A stretch of DNA of 64,000 nt, taken from the NCBI RefSeq assembly GCF_001425575.1, contig NZ_LMRD01000006.1, forward strand, positions 569,977-633,976, written 5' to 3'. The notes below the pieces were generated by a model. The model was not told the DNA's origin, did no database searches, and was given only the letters and a program-made list of their open reading frames with translations. Origin of the DNA: Aurantimonas sp. Leaf443. GTDB lineage: Bacteria > Pseudomonadota > Alphaproteobacteria > Rhizobiales > Rhizobiaceae. How positions within the stretch are numbered: the first letter of the stretch is position 1; every line of letters begins with the position of its first letter. A program made the translations under genes and the position numbers. This document shows, in pieces, positions 7,568-16,443 of this stretch.

Positions 7568-8536
7568 ATGACGAACCGCCCGACCACCAGGACGACCGCC
7601 ACCCGCCGCCGCGCCGCGCTGCTCGCCGGCCTCTTCGCCGCGCCGCTGATGCTCGGCACTTTCGCGGCCAGCGCGCAGACCGCGACGGTGCCCGCGCCGC
7701 AGGCCGTCGCTCCAGGCGCCGTGCCGCCGGCCCTGCCCGCCGCGCAGCCGCAGAGGGGCCCGGCCGCCGAGCCGCGCCGGATCGGCGACCTCGCCGACAT
7801 GGGCTCGATCTCGATCTCCGGCCGCGTGGTCGAGATCTTCGGCGACCGTTTCGTCGTCGAGGACGACAGCGGGCGGGCGCTGGTCGAGACGGGCCGCGAG
7901 GGCGCCGCGCGCACCGATGTCGCGGTCGGCGACCGCGTCACCGTCGAAGGCCGTTTCGCCGGCGGTGCGCTCCAGGCACGGGCGCTGACGAAGGAGGGCG
8001 GCGAGCGCGTGACGCTGCGCGCACCCAGGCGCGGCGACGAGGGTGCGGAGCGCTTCGCCGACGAGGGCCCGCGCGGCGGACCGCGACACGGGCCGGACGG
8101 CAAGCGCCACGGCCCCCGCGAGGACGGACCGCGCGCCGAGCGTGGCGAGGGCGAGGAGGACGGCTGGGCCTTCTGGCGCGGCGGCGTCGACACCGACAAG
8201 GCCACCGCGGCGCTGACTTCGACCGGCTACCGCGACGTCTCGCTCGTCGATCGGAAGAAGAAGGATGCAAGCTTCAAGGCGACCGACGCCGCCGGCACGG
8301 TGTGGCTCGTGAAGGTCGGATCCGACAATGCCGTGCGCGAGCGCGAGCCCTATCGAGCACCGCTGGACGAGGCGGCGGCCAAGGCGGCGGTGGAGCGCCT
8401 CGGCTACACCTATGACGGCGATTACGACACGGGCCCCCGCCATGTGGAGGTCGCCGCCAGGACGAAGGACGGCAAGGCGGTCGAACTGGAGCTGAACTTC
8501 GACGGAACGCTGAAGAAGGAGCGCTTCGACGACTGA
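7568..8536 (+). CDS. Secreted protein with OB-fold-like and PepSY-like regions
   Basis: A 322-residue protein. A twin-arginine-free signal peptide is likely (about 1-37, cleavage near ASAQT). A proline/alanine linker leads to a small beta domain (about 78-135, SISGRVVEIFGDRFVVEDDS) that resembles a bacterial OB fold. A charged Arg/Gly/Asp/His/Pro stretch (about 140-200) follows, then two PepSY-like units ending in VELELNFDGTLKKERFDD. PepSY proteins are periplasmic and often sit beside a PhoPQ/QseBC-like system that controls them, which is exactly the arrangement here. The start is supported by AAGGA eight bases upstream. No enzymatic role is suggested; binding of a metal or of the kinase is conceivable. 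Confidence 0.65.
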   Translation: MTNRPTTRTTATRRRAALLAGLFAAPLMLGTFAASAQTATVPAPQAVAPGAVPPALPAAQPQRGPAAEPRRIGDLADMGSISISGRVVEIFGDRFVVEDDSGRALVETGREGAARTDVAVGDRVTVEGRFAGGALQARALTKEGGERVTLRAPRRGDEGAERFADEGPRGGPRHGPDGKRHGPREDGPRAERGEGEEDGWAFWRGGVDTDKATAALTSTGYRDVSLVDRKKKDASFKATDAAGTVWLVKVGSDNAVREREPYRAPLDEAAAKAAVERLGYTYDGDYDTGPRHVEVAARTKDGKAVELELNFDGTLKKERFDD

Positions 8537-8607
8537 CGCCGGCAGGCGCCTGCGCCGGACCTCCGCGGCCCGGACGCTCGGTTCCGTCCCGAAGGACGAC
8601 CCTTGCG

Positions 8608-8633
8608 CGCCGCCGGGCCCATGCCCGGCGGCG
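8608..8633 (+). terminator. GC hairpin after the PepSY-like gene
   Basis: CGCCGCCGGGC (8608-8618) and GCCCGGCGGCG (8623-8633) form a perfect 11-bp stem around CCAT. No T-run follows. It probably ends transcription of the upstream gene. The region up to the HupE start contains no B12-box, so I see no cobalamin riboswitch. Confidence 0.45.
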
Positions 8634-8772
8634 TCGACGCGTCCTGCGTTGCACGATGCGGCTTTGCCCCGCGGCGACCGGCAGCGTAAGGTCGATCCAC
8701 GACGCCGCGCGTCGTCATCCGGGACGCGACCGCAAAACGGGCGTCCAGTCGACCCAGAGAGGGACCTTGCGC

Positions 8773-9357
8773 ATGAACCGTTTCGTCACCGCCGCCGGCA
8801 CCGTCCTCGCCTTCGGAGCGGCTTCCGTCGCGCCCGCCTTCGCCCATGCAGGGCCGGAGGGTCACGGCTCCTTCCTTGCCGGCCTCGGCCATCCCGTATC
8901 GGGCGTCGACCATCTCGTGGCGATGGTGGCGGTCGGCGTCTTCGCATCCGTCCTCGGCGGGCGGGCACGTCTCGCCGTGCCGGGCGCCTTTGTCGGGGCC
9001 ATGGTCGCCGGCTTCGGCATGGCGCTCGCCGGTGTCTCGCTGCCGCTGGTGGAGCCTGCGATCCTCGCCTCGCTGGTCGTGATCGGCCTGATGCTGGCCG
9101 CGACGGCCCGTCTGCCGCTCGCTCTTTCGGCCGGCATCGTCGGCGCCTTCGGGCTGTTCCACGGCTTTGCTCATGGCGGCGAGATGGGCTCGGCCAGCGC
9201 CCTGGCCTATGGCGCGGGCTTCGTCCTCGCCACGCTCGGCCTCCACGGCGCCGGCCTTCTCGCCGGCAACGCGGTCGCCGCCCGTTCGGGCACGCTCCTG
9301 CCCCGCCTGGTCGGCGCCGGCACCGCGCTCACGGGCGTCGCGCTGATGGTCGGCTGA
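8773..9357 (+). CDS. HupE/UreJ family protein (putative nickel/cobalt permease)
   Basis: A 194-residue membrane protein. A signal-like first segment ends at APAFAHAGPEGHG, followed by GLGHPVSGVDHLVAMVAVGV, the family's histidine-containing first motif (H-P-x-x-G-x-D-H). A second motif appears in FGLFHGFAHGGEMG. About six membrane segments are predicted by eye. Members are found with hydrogenase and urease clusters and are thought to import nickel or cobalt. No hydrogenase or urease gene is in this window, so substrate and role are open. It is preceded by AGAGGG as ribosome-binding site. Confidence 0.85.
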   Translation: MNRFVTAAGTVLAFGAASVAPAFAHAGPEGHGSFLAGLGHPVSGVDHLVAMVAVGVFASVLGGRARLAVPGAFVGAMVAGFGMALAGVSLPLVEPAILASLVVIGLMLAATARLPLALSAGIVGAFGLFHGFAHGGEMGSASALAYGAGFVLATLGLHGAGLLAGNAVAARSGTLLPRLVGAGTALTGVALMVG

Positions 9358-9473
9358 GCAAGGCCCCGAGGCCATGTCACGGCGCCGTCTCAGTTGCCTG
9401 CTAACGAATCCGGATGCGTGTGCCGCGTGATTCGCGCCGGCGGCGCATCCGGACCGTCAACGAGCTTCCCGCC

Positions 9474-9665
9474 ATGCCGCCTCTCATTTCGGATCGCCTG
9501 CCCGACCGTTTCGACGACTACGATTGCATCGCGGAGGCAATTCGCGTCTTGAAGGCGGGCGGGTTCGATCGCAGGACCGCGGAAGCGGTTCTCGTTCGCC
9601 GCGCGCCGGTCGATCTCGACATCCTCGCCCATGCCTGTGACGAGGCCTTCGGCAGGGCGGCCTGA
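9474..9665 (+). CDS. Hypothetical small protein
   Basis: A 63-residue protein (MPPLISDRLPDRFDDYDCIA... ending ACDEAFGRAA) with alternating acidic and hydrophobic residues suggesting two or three short helices. I do not recognise it. Codon use looks coding, with GC-rich third positions. An ATG at 9414 in the same frame would add 20 basic residues that look less convincing. No strong ribosome-binding site marks either start. It stands between the HupE gene and a large hairpin at 9724-9777. Confidence 0.45.
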   Translation: MPPLISDRLPDRFDDYDCIAEAIRVLKAGGFDRRTAEAVLVRRAPVDLDILAHACDEAFGRAA

Positions 9666-9723
9666 CCGCTTCATGCGGCCGGTCGTAACGCGATGGTAAC
9701 CGTTGCCGACTAATCCTGTCCTC

Positions 9724-9780
9724 GACGGCACCGCGCCGACCGGCAAAGGTCTCGCGTTCCTACAGGGCGGTGCCGTCTTT
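9724..9780 (+). terminator. Long-loop hairpin with T-run; terminator or end of a small RNA
   Basis: GACGGCACCGC (9724-9734) is perfectly complementary to GCGGTGCCGTC (9767-9777) and is followed by TTT. The 32-base loop contains a smaller GCCG/CGGC pairing and a purine-rich AAAGGT segment. This could end the small upstream gene or be the body of a short RNA. The interval 9666-9865 holds nothing else recognisable. Confidence 0.4.
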
Positions 9781-9865
9781 CCCTTCGACCGATGATCGGC
9801 CCGCGGCACAGCAGTCCCGCGGGTTTCCGCGTGGTATCCACAGCGCCTTTCGCGACGGATGACGA

Positions 9866-10204
9866 TCAGGCCGCGACCGGCAGCACTCTCGCGACATCGT
9901 GGGGCGTGAACGGCTTGGCAAGCTTCGGGACGTCGCGGAAGTCCTCCGGTAGCAGCTCGAGACTTCCCGAAATGAAAGCGAAGGGAATGCGTGCGTCGCG
10001 GAGCCGCTCGGCGACCGGCAGGGAGGTCCGTCGTCCTTCGCCCAGGCGTATGTCCAGCAACGCGAAGTCTATCCCGAGCGACAGACAACGATAGGCCTCG
10101 CCGATCGTCGCCGCGATCACGACATCGGCGCGGACATTGCTCAGCACGATCTCTTCGAGATCGATCGCGATGATGGGTTCGTCTTCGAGGATCAGAATCT
10201 TCAT
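9866..10204 (-). CDS. Single-domain response regulator (receiver only)
   Basis: A 112-residue receiver domain with no output domain. It has the acidic pair in LILEDEP, the phospho-acceptor aspartate in FALLDIRLGEG (near residue 51), a serine in FAFISGS and the conserved lysine in LAKPFTP. Such proteins act as phosphate shuttles or sinks, or bind partner proteins. In alphaproteobacteria some feed the general stress response, but nothing nearby (no phyR, nepR or ecfG) shows that here. The ATG at 10204 is preferred; an ATG at 10219 would add MKGTA. No cognate kinase is adjacent. Confidence 0.85.
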   Translation of the reverse strand: MKILILEDEPIIAIDLEEIVLSNVRADVVIAATIGEAYRCLSLGIDFALLDIRLGEGRRTSLPVAERLRDARIPFAFISGSLELLPEDFRDVPKLAKPFTPHDVARVLPVAA

Positions 10205-10397
10205 GGCGGTGCCCTTCATTCCCTCTCTGAATGCGGCACATCCCTCACGGTTGCGTGGGTGGCGAAGATTTTCTGCAAAGTCGCGGCGGTAACCTCTTGT
10301 TAAGCCATGAACTTAAGGGTTCGCGGAGAAAACAGGCGAAAGAGGCGGTCCGGCTCGGCCGCCCCGAAATCGCCGAATTGTCCTGAAACCGCGGGCT

Positions 10398-12398
10398 TCA
10401 GCTCGCCAGAAGCGCCACGGTCTCCGGCGGCTGGCGCAGAAAGGCGTGCGCCTCGGTCGGGCGAAGGAACTGCGCCTCCACCACGGCCGCCGGCCCGGGA
10501 CGGCCGAAGCGGAAGCCCTGGATCTGGTCGCAGCCGATCTGGCGCAGGAAGTCCGCCTGTTTCTGCGTCTCCACGCCTTCCGCCGTCACCTTCATCTTCA
10601 TGCCGTGCGCGAGCGAGACGATCGTCGAGACGATCTGCGGCACGTTCGCTTCGCCCGATTCGAGCGCCATCATGAAGGACTGGTCGATCTTCAGCTTGTC
10701 GAACTGGAAGCGCCAGAGATAGCCGAGCGAGGAATAGCCGGTTCCGAAGTCGTCCATGTCGATGGAGACGCCGAGGCTGCGCAACCCGCTCAGCTGGTCG
10801 AGGATCGCGTCGTTCCGGTCGAGGACGAGCGATTCGACGATCTCGACCTCGAGGCGGTTACCGGTCAGGCCGTTCTTCTCCAGCGCGCCCCGCACGATGC
10901 CGACGAGGTCGCGGTCGCGGAACTGGACGGCGCTGAGGTTGACCGCGACGAAAAGGTGCTCGGGCCAGAGCGAGATCTGGCGCGTGGCTTCCTCGATGAC
11001 CCAGGTGCCGATGGTCTTGATGAGGCCGCGACGCTCGGCGATCGGGATGAAGACCGCCGGCGAGACGTGGCCGCCGGCGCCGTCCTTCAGGCGGATCAGC
11101 GCCTCGAAGCCGAGGAGGCGGGCGGTCGCGCCGCAGACGATCGGCTGGTAGAAGAGCTCGAACCCGTCCTTGTCGATCGCGTCCTTCACCATCGCCTCGA
11201 TCGCGCGCTGGCGATGCATCTCCTCGTCCATCGACGCCTCGAAGAGGACGAAATCCTCGTCGCTGCGCGTCTTGTGGTGGAAATGCGCGAGTTCGGCGCG
11301 CTTGACGAGTTCGGAATGGGTGCGTGCCTCGCTGCTCACGGTCGCGCAGCCGAGCGAGATGGACGGCATCACGGTCCGCTCGCGCAGGACGACCGGCTGG
11401 CAGACGGTCTTTTTGAGGAGACGGGCAAAGGCGGCCAGCTGTTCGGCGGACTGGGTGTTTCGCTTCAGGATCGCGAAGTCGTCCGGTCCGATTCGCGCCA
11501 CAAGGTCGCCGCGGCCCACGCAGCCCGCCACGCGCCCGGCCACGATTCGCAGCACCTCGTCGCCGGCGGCCTGGCCGCAGGCGTCGTTGATCTCGCCGAG
11601 ACGATTGAGGTCGAGATAGAAGTAGGCCATGGGCTCGCGCGTCGCGCGAACCGTGGAGAGGATGCGGTCGGTCTCCTCCTGCATCTTCCCGCGGTTCAGG
11701 AGATGGGTCAGCGTGTCCTTGGTGGCCAGGAACTCGATGCGGGCATCCGCCTCGTCGATCTTGTGGCGGCGCTGCAGGAAGATCAGGAGCGGCACGCCGC
11801 AGGCGAGGGTCAGGACGCCGAGAAGGATGACGGAGGCCTGCGTCAGCGCCTCGCGGTAGCTGGCGCGGTCCGCCTCGATGTCGGAGACGACGGAGACGTA
11901 GCCGATGCGTTTCTCGCCGCGCTCGAGCGGCACCACGACGGACGGGTTGCCGGTGCCGTCGTCCGTGACGAGTTCCCAGCGACCCGGCCGGTCCATGACG
12001 GAAGCGGTCAGCCGGTCGCCGAGGCGCATGCCGCCCGGTCGGTCGCGCAGGAGCCAGGAATAGCGGTCGGAGCGCGTGCTGAAGATATCGGTGCCGGCGA
12101 CGTCGAAGACCGAGAAGCTCTCGATGCCCGACATATTGGCGATGCGGCGCATGTCCGATTCGAAATCGGGATCGCGCGACAGGCCGGTCATGAAGGCTTC
12201 CACGTCGCCGCCGCGCTGTTCCAGCGCCGCGGCGAAATTGGCGCCGCGCGACTTGGCGCTGATTTCGACGAGGGAATCCACGGTCCATCCGGCCAGCCAG
12301 AGCACGCTCGCCCCGACGAAGCCCGCGATCGCGGCGGCGCCGATGATCGTAATCCAGTACCGCCGTATGAAGATCAGAACCATTCGCCGAAACACCAT
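10398..12398 (-). CDS. GGDEF-EAL protein; GGDEF degenerate, EAL intact (probable c-di-GMP phosphodiesterase)
   Basis: A 666-residue inner-membrane signalling protein. Membrane segments at about 12-35 and 190-212 enclose a periplasmic sensor region. The GGDEF domain reads GPDDF at 304-308, losing the second Gly and the Glu needed for diguanylate cyclase activity. The EAL domain keeps FYQPIV, FEALIRL, NLSAVQF, the E in [26 protein letters not shown] and AEGVET, so c-di-GMP hydrolysis is expected, perhaps with GTP-sensing by the degenerate domain. ATG at 12398 was chosen; 12383 is possible. The upstream region contains three copies of an AGGGTTAG element. Confidence 0.9.
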   Translation of the reverse strand: MVFRRMVLIFIRRYWITIIGAAAIAGFVGASVLWLAGWTVDSLVEISAKSRGANFAAALEQRGGDVEAFMTGLSRDPDFESDMRRIANMSGIESFSVFDVAGTDIFSTRSDRYSWLLRDRPGGMRLGDRLTASVMDRPGRWELVTDDGTGNPSVVVPLERGEKRIGYVSVVSDIEADRASYREALTQASVILLGVLTLACGVPLLIFLQRRHKIDEADARIEFLATKDTLTHLLNRGKMQEETDRILSTVRATREPMAYFYLDLNRLGEINDACGQAAGDEVLRIVAGRVAGCVGRGDLVARIGPDDFAILKRNTQSAEQLAAFARLLKKTVCQPVVLRERTVMPSISLGCATVSSEARTHSELVKRAELAHFHHKTRSDEDFVLFEASMDEEMHRQRAIEAMVKDAIDKDGFELFYQPIVCGATARLLGFEALIRLKDGAGGHVSPAVFIPIAERRGLIKTIGTWVIEEATRQISLWPEHLFVAVNLSAVQFRDRDLVGIVRGALEKNGLTGNRLEVEIVESLVLDRNDAILDQLSGLRSLGVSIDMDDFGTGYSSLGYLWRFQFDKLKIDQSFMMALESGEANVPQIVSTIVSLAHGMKMKVTAEGVETQKQADFLRQIGCDQIQGFRFGRPGPAAVVEAQFLRPTEAHAFLRQPPETVALLAS

Positions 12399-12406
12399 CC
12401 CTCGGT

Positions 12407-12470
12407 CTAACCCTAGGCCGCAGAAGTAAAAAAACTCTGGCAGGGTTAGTAAACACGTCTTTAGGGTTAG
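12407..12470. promoter_or_regulatory. Three copies of an AGGGTTAG octamer upstream of the GGDEF-EAL gene
   Basis: CTAACCCT is at 12407-12414; its complement AGGGTTAG is at 12442-12449 and 12463-12470, the latter two 21 bases (two helical turns) apart. The segment is also the most AT-rich stretch nearby (a seven-A run at 12428-12434). Placement 9 to 72 bases upstream of the start codon suggests an operator or promoter region. The binding protein is unknown. Confidence 0.4.
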
Positions 12471-12669
12471 GGTCGGGATCTCGCCTCTCACGCAGCGTGT
12501 GTCGGGCGGCGGCCCCCCGTCGCGCGACCGGCGGCCATGTCCGACGGGCCGGGCGCCCGGGCTGCGACAGATCGACCGGGGCTCGAACCGCGCGCCGCCG
12601 ATTGACCGGGCGCGGAGGCGTTCCTACTCTGATCGTCCGCCTGCAGGGGGCGCGACAGGGGCGGGCTCG

Positions 12670-13095
12670 ATGGTTCAGATGCTGTTTTCGGCCGTTCTCG
12701 CCCTCGGTCTGCTGGTCGGGCTTTCCGAGGCCGATGCCGGCGTGGTGGCGCGAGTCGATCTGTCGGCGCAGACCATGACCGTCTCGCGCGACGGGACCGT
12801 TCTCCATCGCTGGCCCGTCTCCACGGCGCGCGCGGGCTATCGGACGCCCACGGGGAGCTGGACGCCGAAGCGGCTCCACCGCATGTGGTACTCGCGCAAG
12901 TACGACCTGTCGCCGATGCCCTATGCCGTCTTCTATTCCGGCGGTTACGCGGTCCACGGCACCGGCGCCGTGCGCAGTCTCGGGCGGCCCGCGTCCCACG
13001 GTTGCGTGCGCCTTCGGACCTCGAACGCGCGCGTCTTCTACGCGCTGGTGAAAGATGCCGGGCGCGCCAATACGCGAATCGTCATCCAGCGCTGA
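12670..13095 (+). CDS. L,D-transpeptidase (YkuD domain)
   Basis: A 141-residue exported enzyme. The signal peptide spans about 1-23 (ending SEADAG). The YkuD catalytic signature is complete: H96 in VHGTG and S109-H110-G111-C112 in ASHGCVRL, with Cys112 as nucleophile. Such enzymes make 3-3 peptidoglycan cross-links or attach outer-membrane proteins to peptidoglycan in Rhizobiales. The protein is shorter than many family members and carries no separate peptidoglycan-binding domain. It converges on the lipid A operon, with only 18 bases between the two stops. Confidence 0.9.
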   Translation: MVQMLFSAVLALGLLVGLSEADAGVVARVDLSAQTMTVSRDGTVLHRWPVSTARAGYRTPTGSWTPKRLHRMWYSRKYDLSPMPYAVFYSGGYAVHGTGAVRSLGRPASHGCVRLRTSNARVFYALVKDAGRANTRIVIQR

Positions 13096-13113
13096 AAATC
13101 CCGATGCTTGGCG

Positions 13114-14031
13114 TCAGGTCTTCCAGCGGCGGTGGAACCACATCCACTGTTCGGGATCCGTCCTGACCCAGCCCTCGACGACGTCGTTCAGAAGCTGGCA
13201 GGTCGCCGCGACGTCGATCTCGCCGGTCTCGTCGCGCGGCAGGTCGAGGCGCGGCTTGAGTTCCAGCCGGTAGCGGTTGCCGGGCAGGCGCACGCAGCGG
13301 GCGGGGTAGACCTCGCAGTCGTATTGGCGGGCGAGCTTGGGCAGAAGCGGGTTGGTGCGGCAGGCCCGGCCGAAGAAGGTGGTCTCCACGCCGCGCTTGA
13401 ACTTCTGGTCGACCAGCATGCCGACCGAGCCGCCGCGCTGCAGGATGCCGGCGAGAGCCCAGGCCGCGCCCGCCTTGGAGGGCACGAGATGACCGCCGGC
13501 CGTGCGCCGGGCGGACTGCACTTCCTTGGCGACGTATTTGTTGTTCGGCTGACGGAAGAGGGCGGTGAATTCCAGCCCGTAGGCGGCCGCCCCGATCGGC
13601 AGCAGTTCGAAGCAGCCGAGATGGCCGGTGAAGAAGACGAACGGGCCTTTCCGCTCGCGCAGTTCGAGGAAGGTCTCGATCCCGTCCACTTCGATCCGCC
13701 CCTCGCCGGGCCGCTCGGGATCGAAGTCGAAGAGGTCGTCGAGATAGACGAACTCGGCCGCCAGCCGTCCCATATGGCCCCAGTTGGCGCGCGCGGTGCG
13801 ATCCACGAAGGCCTCGTCGCGCTCGGGAAAGGCTCGGCGCAGGTTCTCCTTGGCGAGGCGATGGCGCGGGGTGAGCGGTCCGAGGAGGCGCGCCGTGCGA
13901 TCGGCGATCGCAAGGCCCGTCTCGGCCGGCAGGCGCTTCAGGAGGCGGAGCAGGGCGAAGAGGACCTGCGCGACGACATAGTCCACCACCCGCTTGGTGC
14001 GGAAATAAAGCCGCGTGGCGGTCGGGTTCAT
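13114..14031 (-). CDS. lpxXL: Lipid A acyltransferase LpxXL (very-long-chain fatty acid transfer)
   Basis: A 305-residue LpxL/HtrB-family acyltransferase. The catalytic HX4E motif is HLGCFE (H137-E142), within a TGHLGCFELLPIG context; an N-terminal hydrophobic segment (about 17-30) anchors it to the inner membrane. Its position as the last gene of an acpXL-fabF2-fabF1-adh2 operon identifies it as LpxXL, which moves the long hydroxylated acyl chain from AcpXL to lipid A. It overlaps adh2XL by four bases. A general lauroyl transferase is the alternative, but gene order argues against it. Confidence 0.88.
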   Translation of the reverse strand: MNPTATRLYFRTKRVVDYVVAQVLFALLRLLKRLPAETGLAIADRTARLLGPLTPRHRLAKENLRRAFPERDEAFVDRTARANWGHMGRLAAEFVYLDDLFDFDPERPGEGRIEVDGIETFLELRERKGPFVFFTGHLGCFELLPIGAAAYGLEFTALFRQPNNKYVAKEVQSARRTAGGHLVPSKAGAAWALAGILQRGGSVGMLVDQKFKRGVETTFFGRACRTNPLLPKLARQYDCEVYPARCVRLPGNRYRLELKPRLDLPRDETGEIDVAATCQLLNDVVEGWVRTDPEQWMWFHRRWKT

Positions 14032-15074
14032 CGGGCCGGGCTGTCGCTCGCCACGTCGAGCACGATCTTGCCGAACACGTCGCGCCCTTCCATCCGCGAC
14101 AGCGCGGCGTCGATCCCGTCGAAGCCGATGCACGTGTCGACGACGGGCGAGACGAGGCCGCGGCCCATCTTTTCCATGGCGTCGGCCATGTTCTCCATCC
14201 GGCATCCGAAGGAGCCGAAGAGCTTCAGCTGCTGCTGGAAGAGCTGCATCAGGTTGATCTGCGTGGAGACGCCGGAGGTCGAGCCGCAGGTGACCAGCCG
14301 CCCGCCGCGCTTCATGCACAGCATGGAGCCGGCCCAGGTGTCGGCGCCGACATGCTCGAAGACGACGTCGACGCCCTTCTTCTTCGTCAGCTTGCGCACC
14401 ACGCCCTCGAAGCGGTCCGAGCGGTAGTTGATGACGTGATCGGCGCCGAGCGCCCTGGCCGGCTCGATCTTGGCGTCAGAGCCGACCGTGGTGATGACGG
14501 TGGCGCCGTGCTTCTTGGCGAGCTGGATCGCCGCCGTGCCGATGCCCGAGCCGCCGGCATGGACGAGGATCGTCTCGCCCGGCTGGAGCCTGGCATTGTC
14601 GAAGAGCATGTGCTCGACCGTGCCGAAGGTGACGGGGGCGAGCGCCGCGCCCACCGCGTCGCAGCCGGGCGGGGCGGGCACGAGCTGGCGCGCGGGAATG
14701 TTCATGCGCTCCTGCGCGAAGCCGTCGAGATGGAAGCCGTGGACGCCCGAGACGTGCTCGCACAGATTGTCGCGCCCGGCCCGGCACTGGTGGCAGAGGC
14801 CGCAGATGCGCGCGCCGTAGATCGAGACGAGCTGGCCCGGCAGGACGTTCGAGACGCCCGCGCCGATGGCGAGGACGATGCCGGAGGCTTCCGCCCCGAT
14901 GACGAGCGGCATCTTGCGCTTGGCGAAGGCCATGCCGCGCCAGCCCCAGACGTCGATATGGTTCAGGGCCACGACCTGGATGGCGAGCTGCGCCTCGCCG
15001 GGGCCGGGGGCCGGGGGCGGGTCGAGCTCGACGGTACGCAATTGCCGGTCGGCGACGAGCTGCAGGGCGCGCAT
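14028..15074 (-). CDS. adh2XL: Zinc-type alcohol dehydrogenase of the lipid A VLCFA operon
   Basis: A 348-residue medium-chain dehydrogenase/reductase. It carries VIGAEASGIVLAIGAGV, a structural-zinc cysteine cluster in RICGLCHQCRAGRDNLCE, and the nucleotide fold in GGSGIGTAAIQLAKKHGATV. In rhizobia the corresponding gene lies between fabF1XL and lpxXL and is thought to act as an enoyl-ACP-type reductase in building the C28 chain; the exact reaction is inferred. ATG at 15074 was taken; sequence upstream does not look like the family. It is 31 bases downstream of fabF1XL and overlaps lpxXL by four bases. Confidence 0.88.
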   Translation of the reverse strand: MRALQLVADRQLRTVELDPPPAPGPGEAQLAIQVVALNHIDVWGWRGMAFAKRKMPLVIGAEASGIVLAIGAGVSNVLPGQLVSIYGARICGLCHQCRAGRDNLCEHVSGVHGFHLDGFAQERMNIPARQLVPAPPGCDAVGAALAPVTFGTVEHMLFDNARLQPGETILVHAGGSGIGTAAIQLAKKHGATVITTVGSDAKIEPARALGADHVINYRSDRFEGVVRKLTKKKGVDVVFEHVGADTWAGSMLCMKRGGRLVTCGSTSGVSTQINLMQLFQQQLKLFGSFGCRMENMADAMEKMGRGLVSPVVDTCIGFDGIDAALSRMEGRDVFGKIVLDVASDSPAR

Positions 15075-15105
15075 TCTCTGGGTCTTATCCTTGGCGGGGC
15101 GCCGG

Positions 15106-16389
15106 TCAGGCGCCGGGTTCGCGGGCGATGACGAGGCTGGCATTCTGGCCGCCGAAGCCGAAGGAGTTCGACAGGATGGTCGAGACCTCCGCCGGGCGGG
15201 CGACGTTCGGCACGAGGTCGAGGGCGATGGCCGGGTCCGGCACCTCGTAGTTGATCGTCGGCGGCAGCACGCCGCGCTGGAGCGTCAGGACGCAGAAGGC
15301 GGCCTCGATGGCGCCGGCGGCGGTCAGCGTGTGGCCGATCATCGACTTGTTCGAGGAGATCGGCGTCGTGGCGAGAGCCTCGCCGAAGACGGCGCCGAGG
15401 CCGTTGGCCTCCATGCGGTCGTTCTCCGGCGTCGAGGTGCCGTGGGCGTTGATATAGTCGACGTCGGACGGCTCGAGCCCGGCATCGGCGAGGCCGGCGC
15501 GGATCGTGGCGATGATCGGCGAGCCGTCCGGCTTGGAGCGCGTGCGGTGGAAGTCGTCGGCGCGCTCGCCGCAGCCCTTGAGGATGGCGAGGACCTTCGC
15601 CCCGCGGGCCCGCGCCGATTCCAGCGATTCCAGGACGAGCGCCCCGGCGCCCTCGGCCATGACGAAGCCGTCGCGGTCCTTGGAGAAGGGGCGCGAGGCG
15701 CGCTCGGGCACGGCGTTGTTCGTGGAGAGGGCGGAGAGGAGCGAGAAGCGGATGACGGATTCGGGCGTGATCGACCCGTCCGTGCCGACCGCGATGGCGC
15801 GCGTCGTCTCGCCGCGCCGGATCGCCTCGACGCCGAGCTGGATGGCGGTGGCGCCGGAGGCGCAGGCCGTGGAGAGCGTGATCGGCAGGCCGCGCGTGCC
15901 GAGCCGGTCGGCGAGGAGCTCCGAGATGCGGCTGCACTGGGTGAGGTGGTAGATCGACGGATCGGGCCGCTCGCGCGCGATCTGCAGGAGGCGGTCGTAG
16001 CCGGCTTCCTCGATCGTCGCGCCATCCATGGCGTCGAGCGCCATGCGGTGCACCCATTCCATCTCGACCGGCGGGGCGGCGAGGAAGAGCGGGCCGCCGA
16101 AGTCGCGGTCGGAGAGGCCGGCCATGCGCACGGCCTCGGCGCCGGCCGCCTCGGCCATGGCGTAGGAGAGGCCGGTCGAGGTCAGCGGGTCGAGATCCAT
16201 GAAGTCGACCGTGCCGGCGATCGTCGTGCGCAGGCCCTCGGTCGAGAAGCGCTCGATGCGGTGGATGCCCGAGCGCCCGGCGGTCAGGGCCTCCCAGTTC
16301 GCCTCGACCCCGGCGCCGAGCGAGGAGACGATGCCGATGCCGGTGATGGCGATGAGGGGGCGGCCCTTGAAGTCGGTCGTGGCGCTCAT
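15106..16389 (-). CDS. fabF1XL: Beta-ketoacyl-ACP synthase FabF1XL
   Basis: A 427-residue condensing enzyme with a complete catalytic triad: C176 in TLSTACASGATA, H316 in NAHGTSTPEND and H353 in KSMIGHTLTAAG. It should elongate the acyl chain held by AcpXL with malonyl units. It follows fabF2XL after 54 bases, and adh2XL comes next. ATG at 16389 begins MSATTDFKGR; a frame extension by eight residues is possible but has no support. Because its neighbour FabF2XL lacks the catalytic residues, this is likely to be the only active ketosynthase of the operon, perhaps as a heterodimer. Confidence 0.92.
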   Translation of the reverse strand: MSATTDFKGRPLIAITGIGIVSSLGAGVEANWEALTAGRSGIHRIERFSTEGLRTTIAGTVDFMDLDPLTSTGLSYAMAEAAGAEAVRMAGLSDRDFGGPLFLAAPPVEMEWVHRMALDAMDGATIEEAGYDRLLQIARERPDPSIYHLTQCSRISELLADRLGTRGLPITLSTACASGATAIQLGVEAIRRGETTRAIAVGTDGSITPESVIRFSLLSALSTNNAVPERASRPFSKDRDGFVMAEGAGALVLESLESARARGAKVLAILKGCGERADDFHRTRSKPDGSPIIATIRAGLADAGLEPSDVDYINAHGTSTPENDRMEANGLGAVFGEALATTPISSNKSMIGHTLTAAGAIEAAFCVLTLQRGVLPPTINYEVPDPAIALDLVPNVARPAEVSTILSNSFGFGGQNASLVIAREPGA

Positions 16390-16443
16390 GTCAGGTCTCC
16401 TGCCGTCGGCCACAGGTCGGACGTTGCGGCGGCGATTGCAACC

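Noticed and set aside
8537-8772. Cobalamin riboswitch upstream of the HupE/UreJ gene
   Set aside because: HupE-type genes can be under B12 control, but I find no B12-box and no multi-stem structure beyond a simple GC hairpin.
12436-12475. Telomere-like TTAGGG repeats
   Set aside because: Only two adjacent TTAGG units occur, in a bacterial intergenic region upstream of a clear gene. A regulatory octamer is a simpler reading, and nothing suggests a replicon end.
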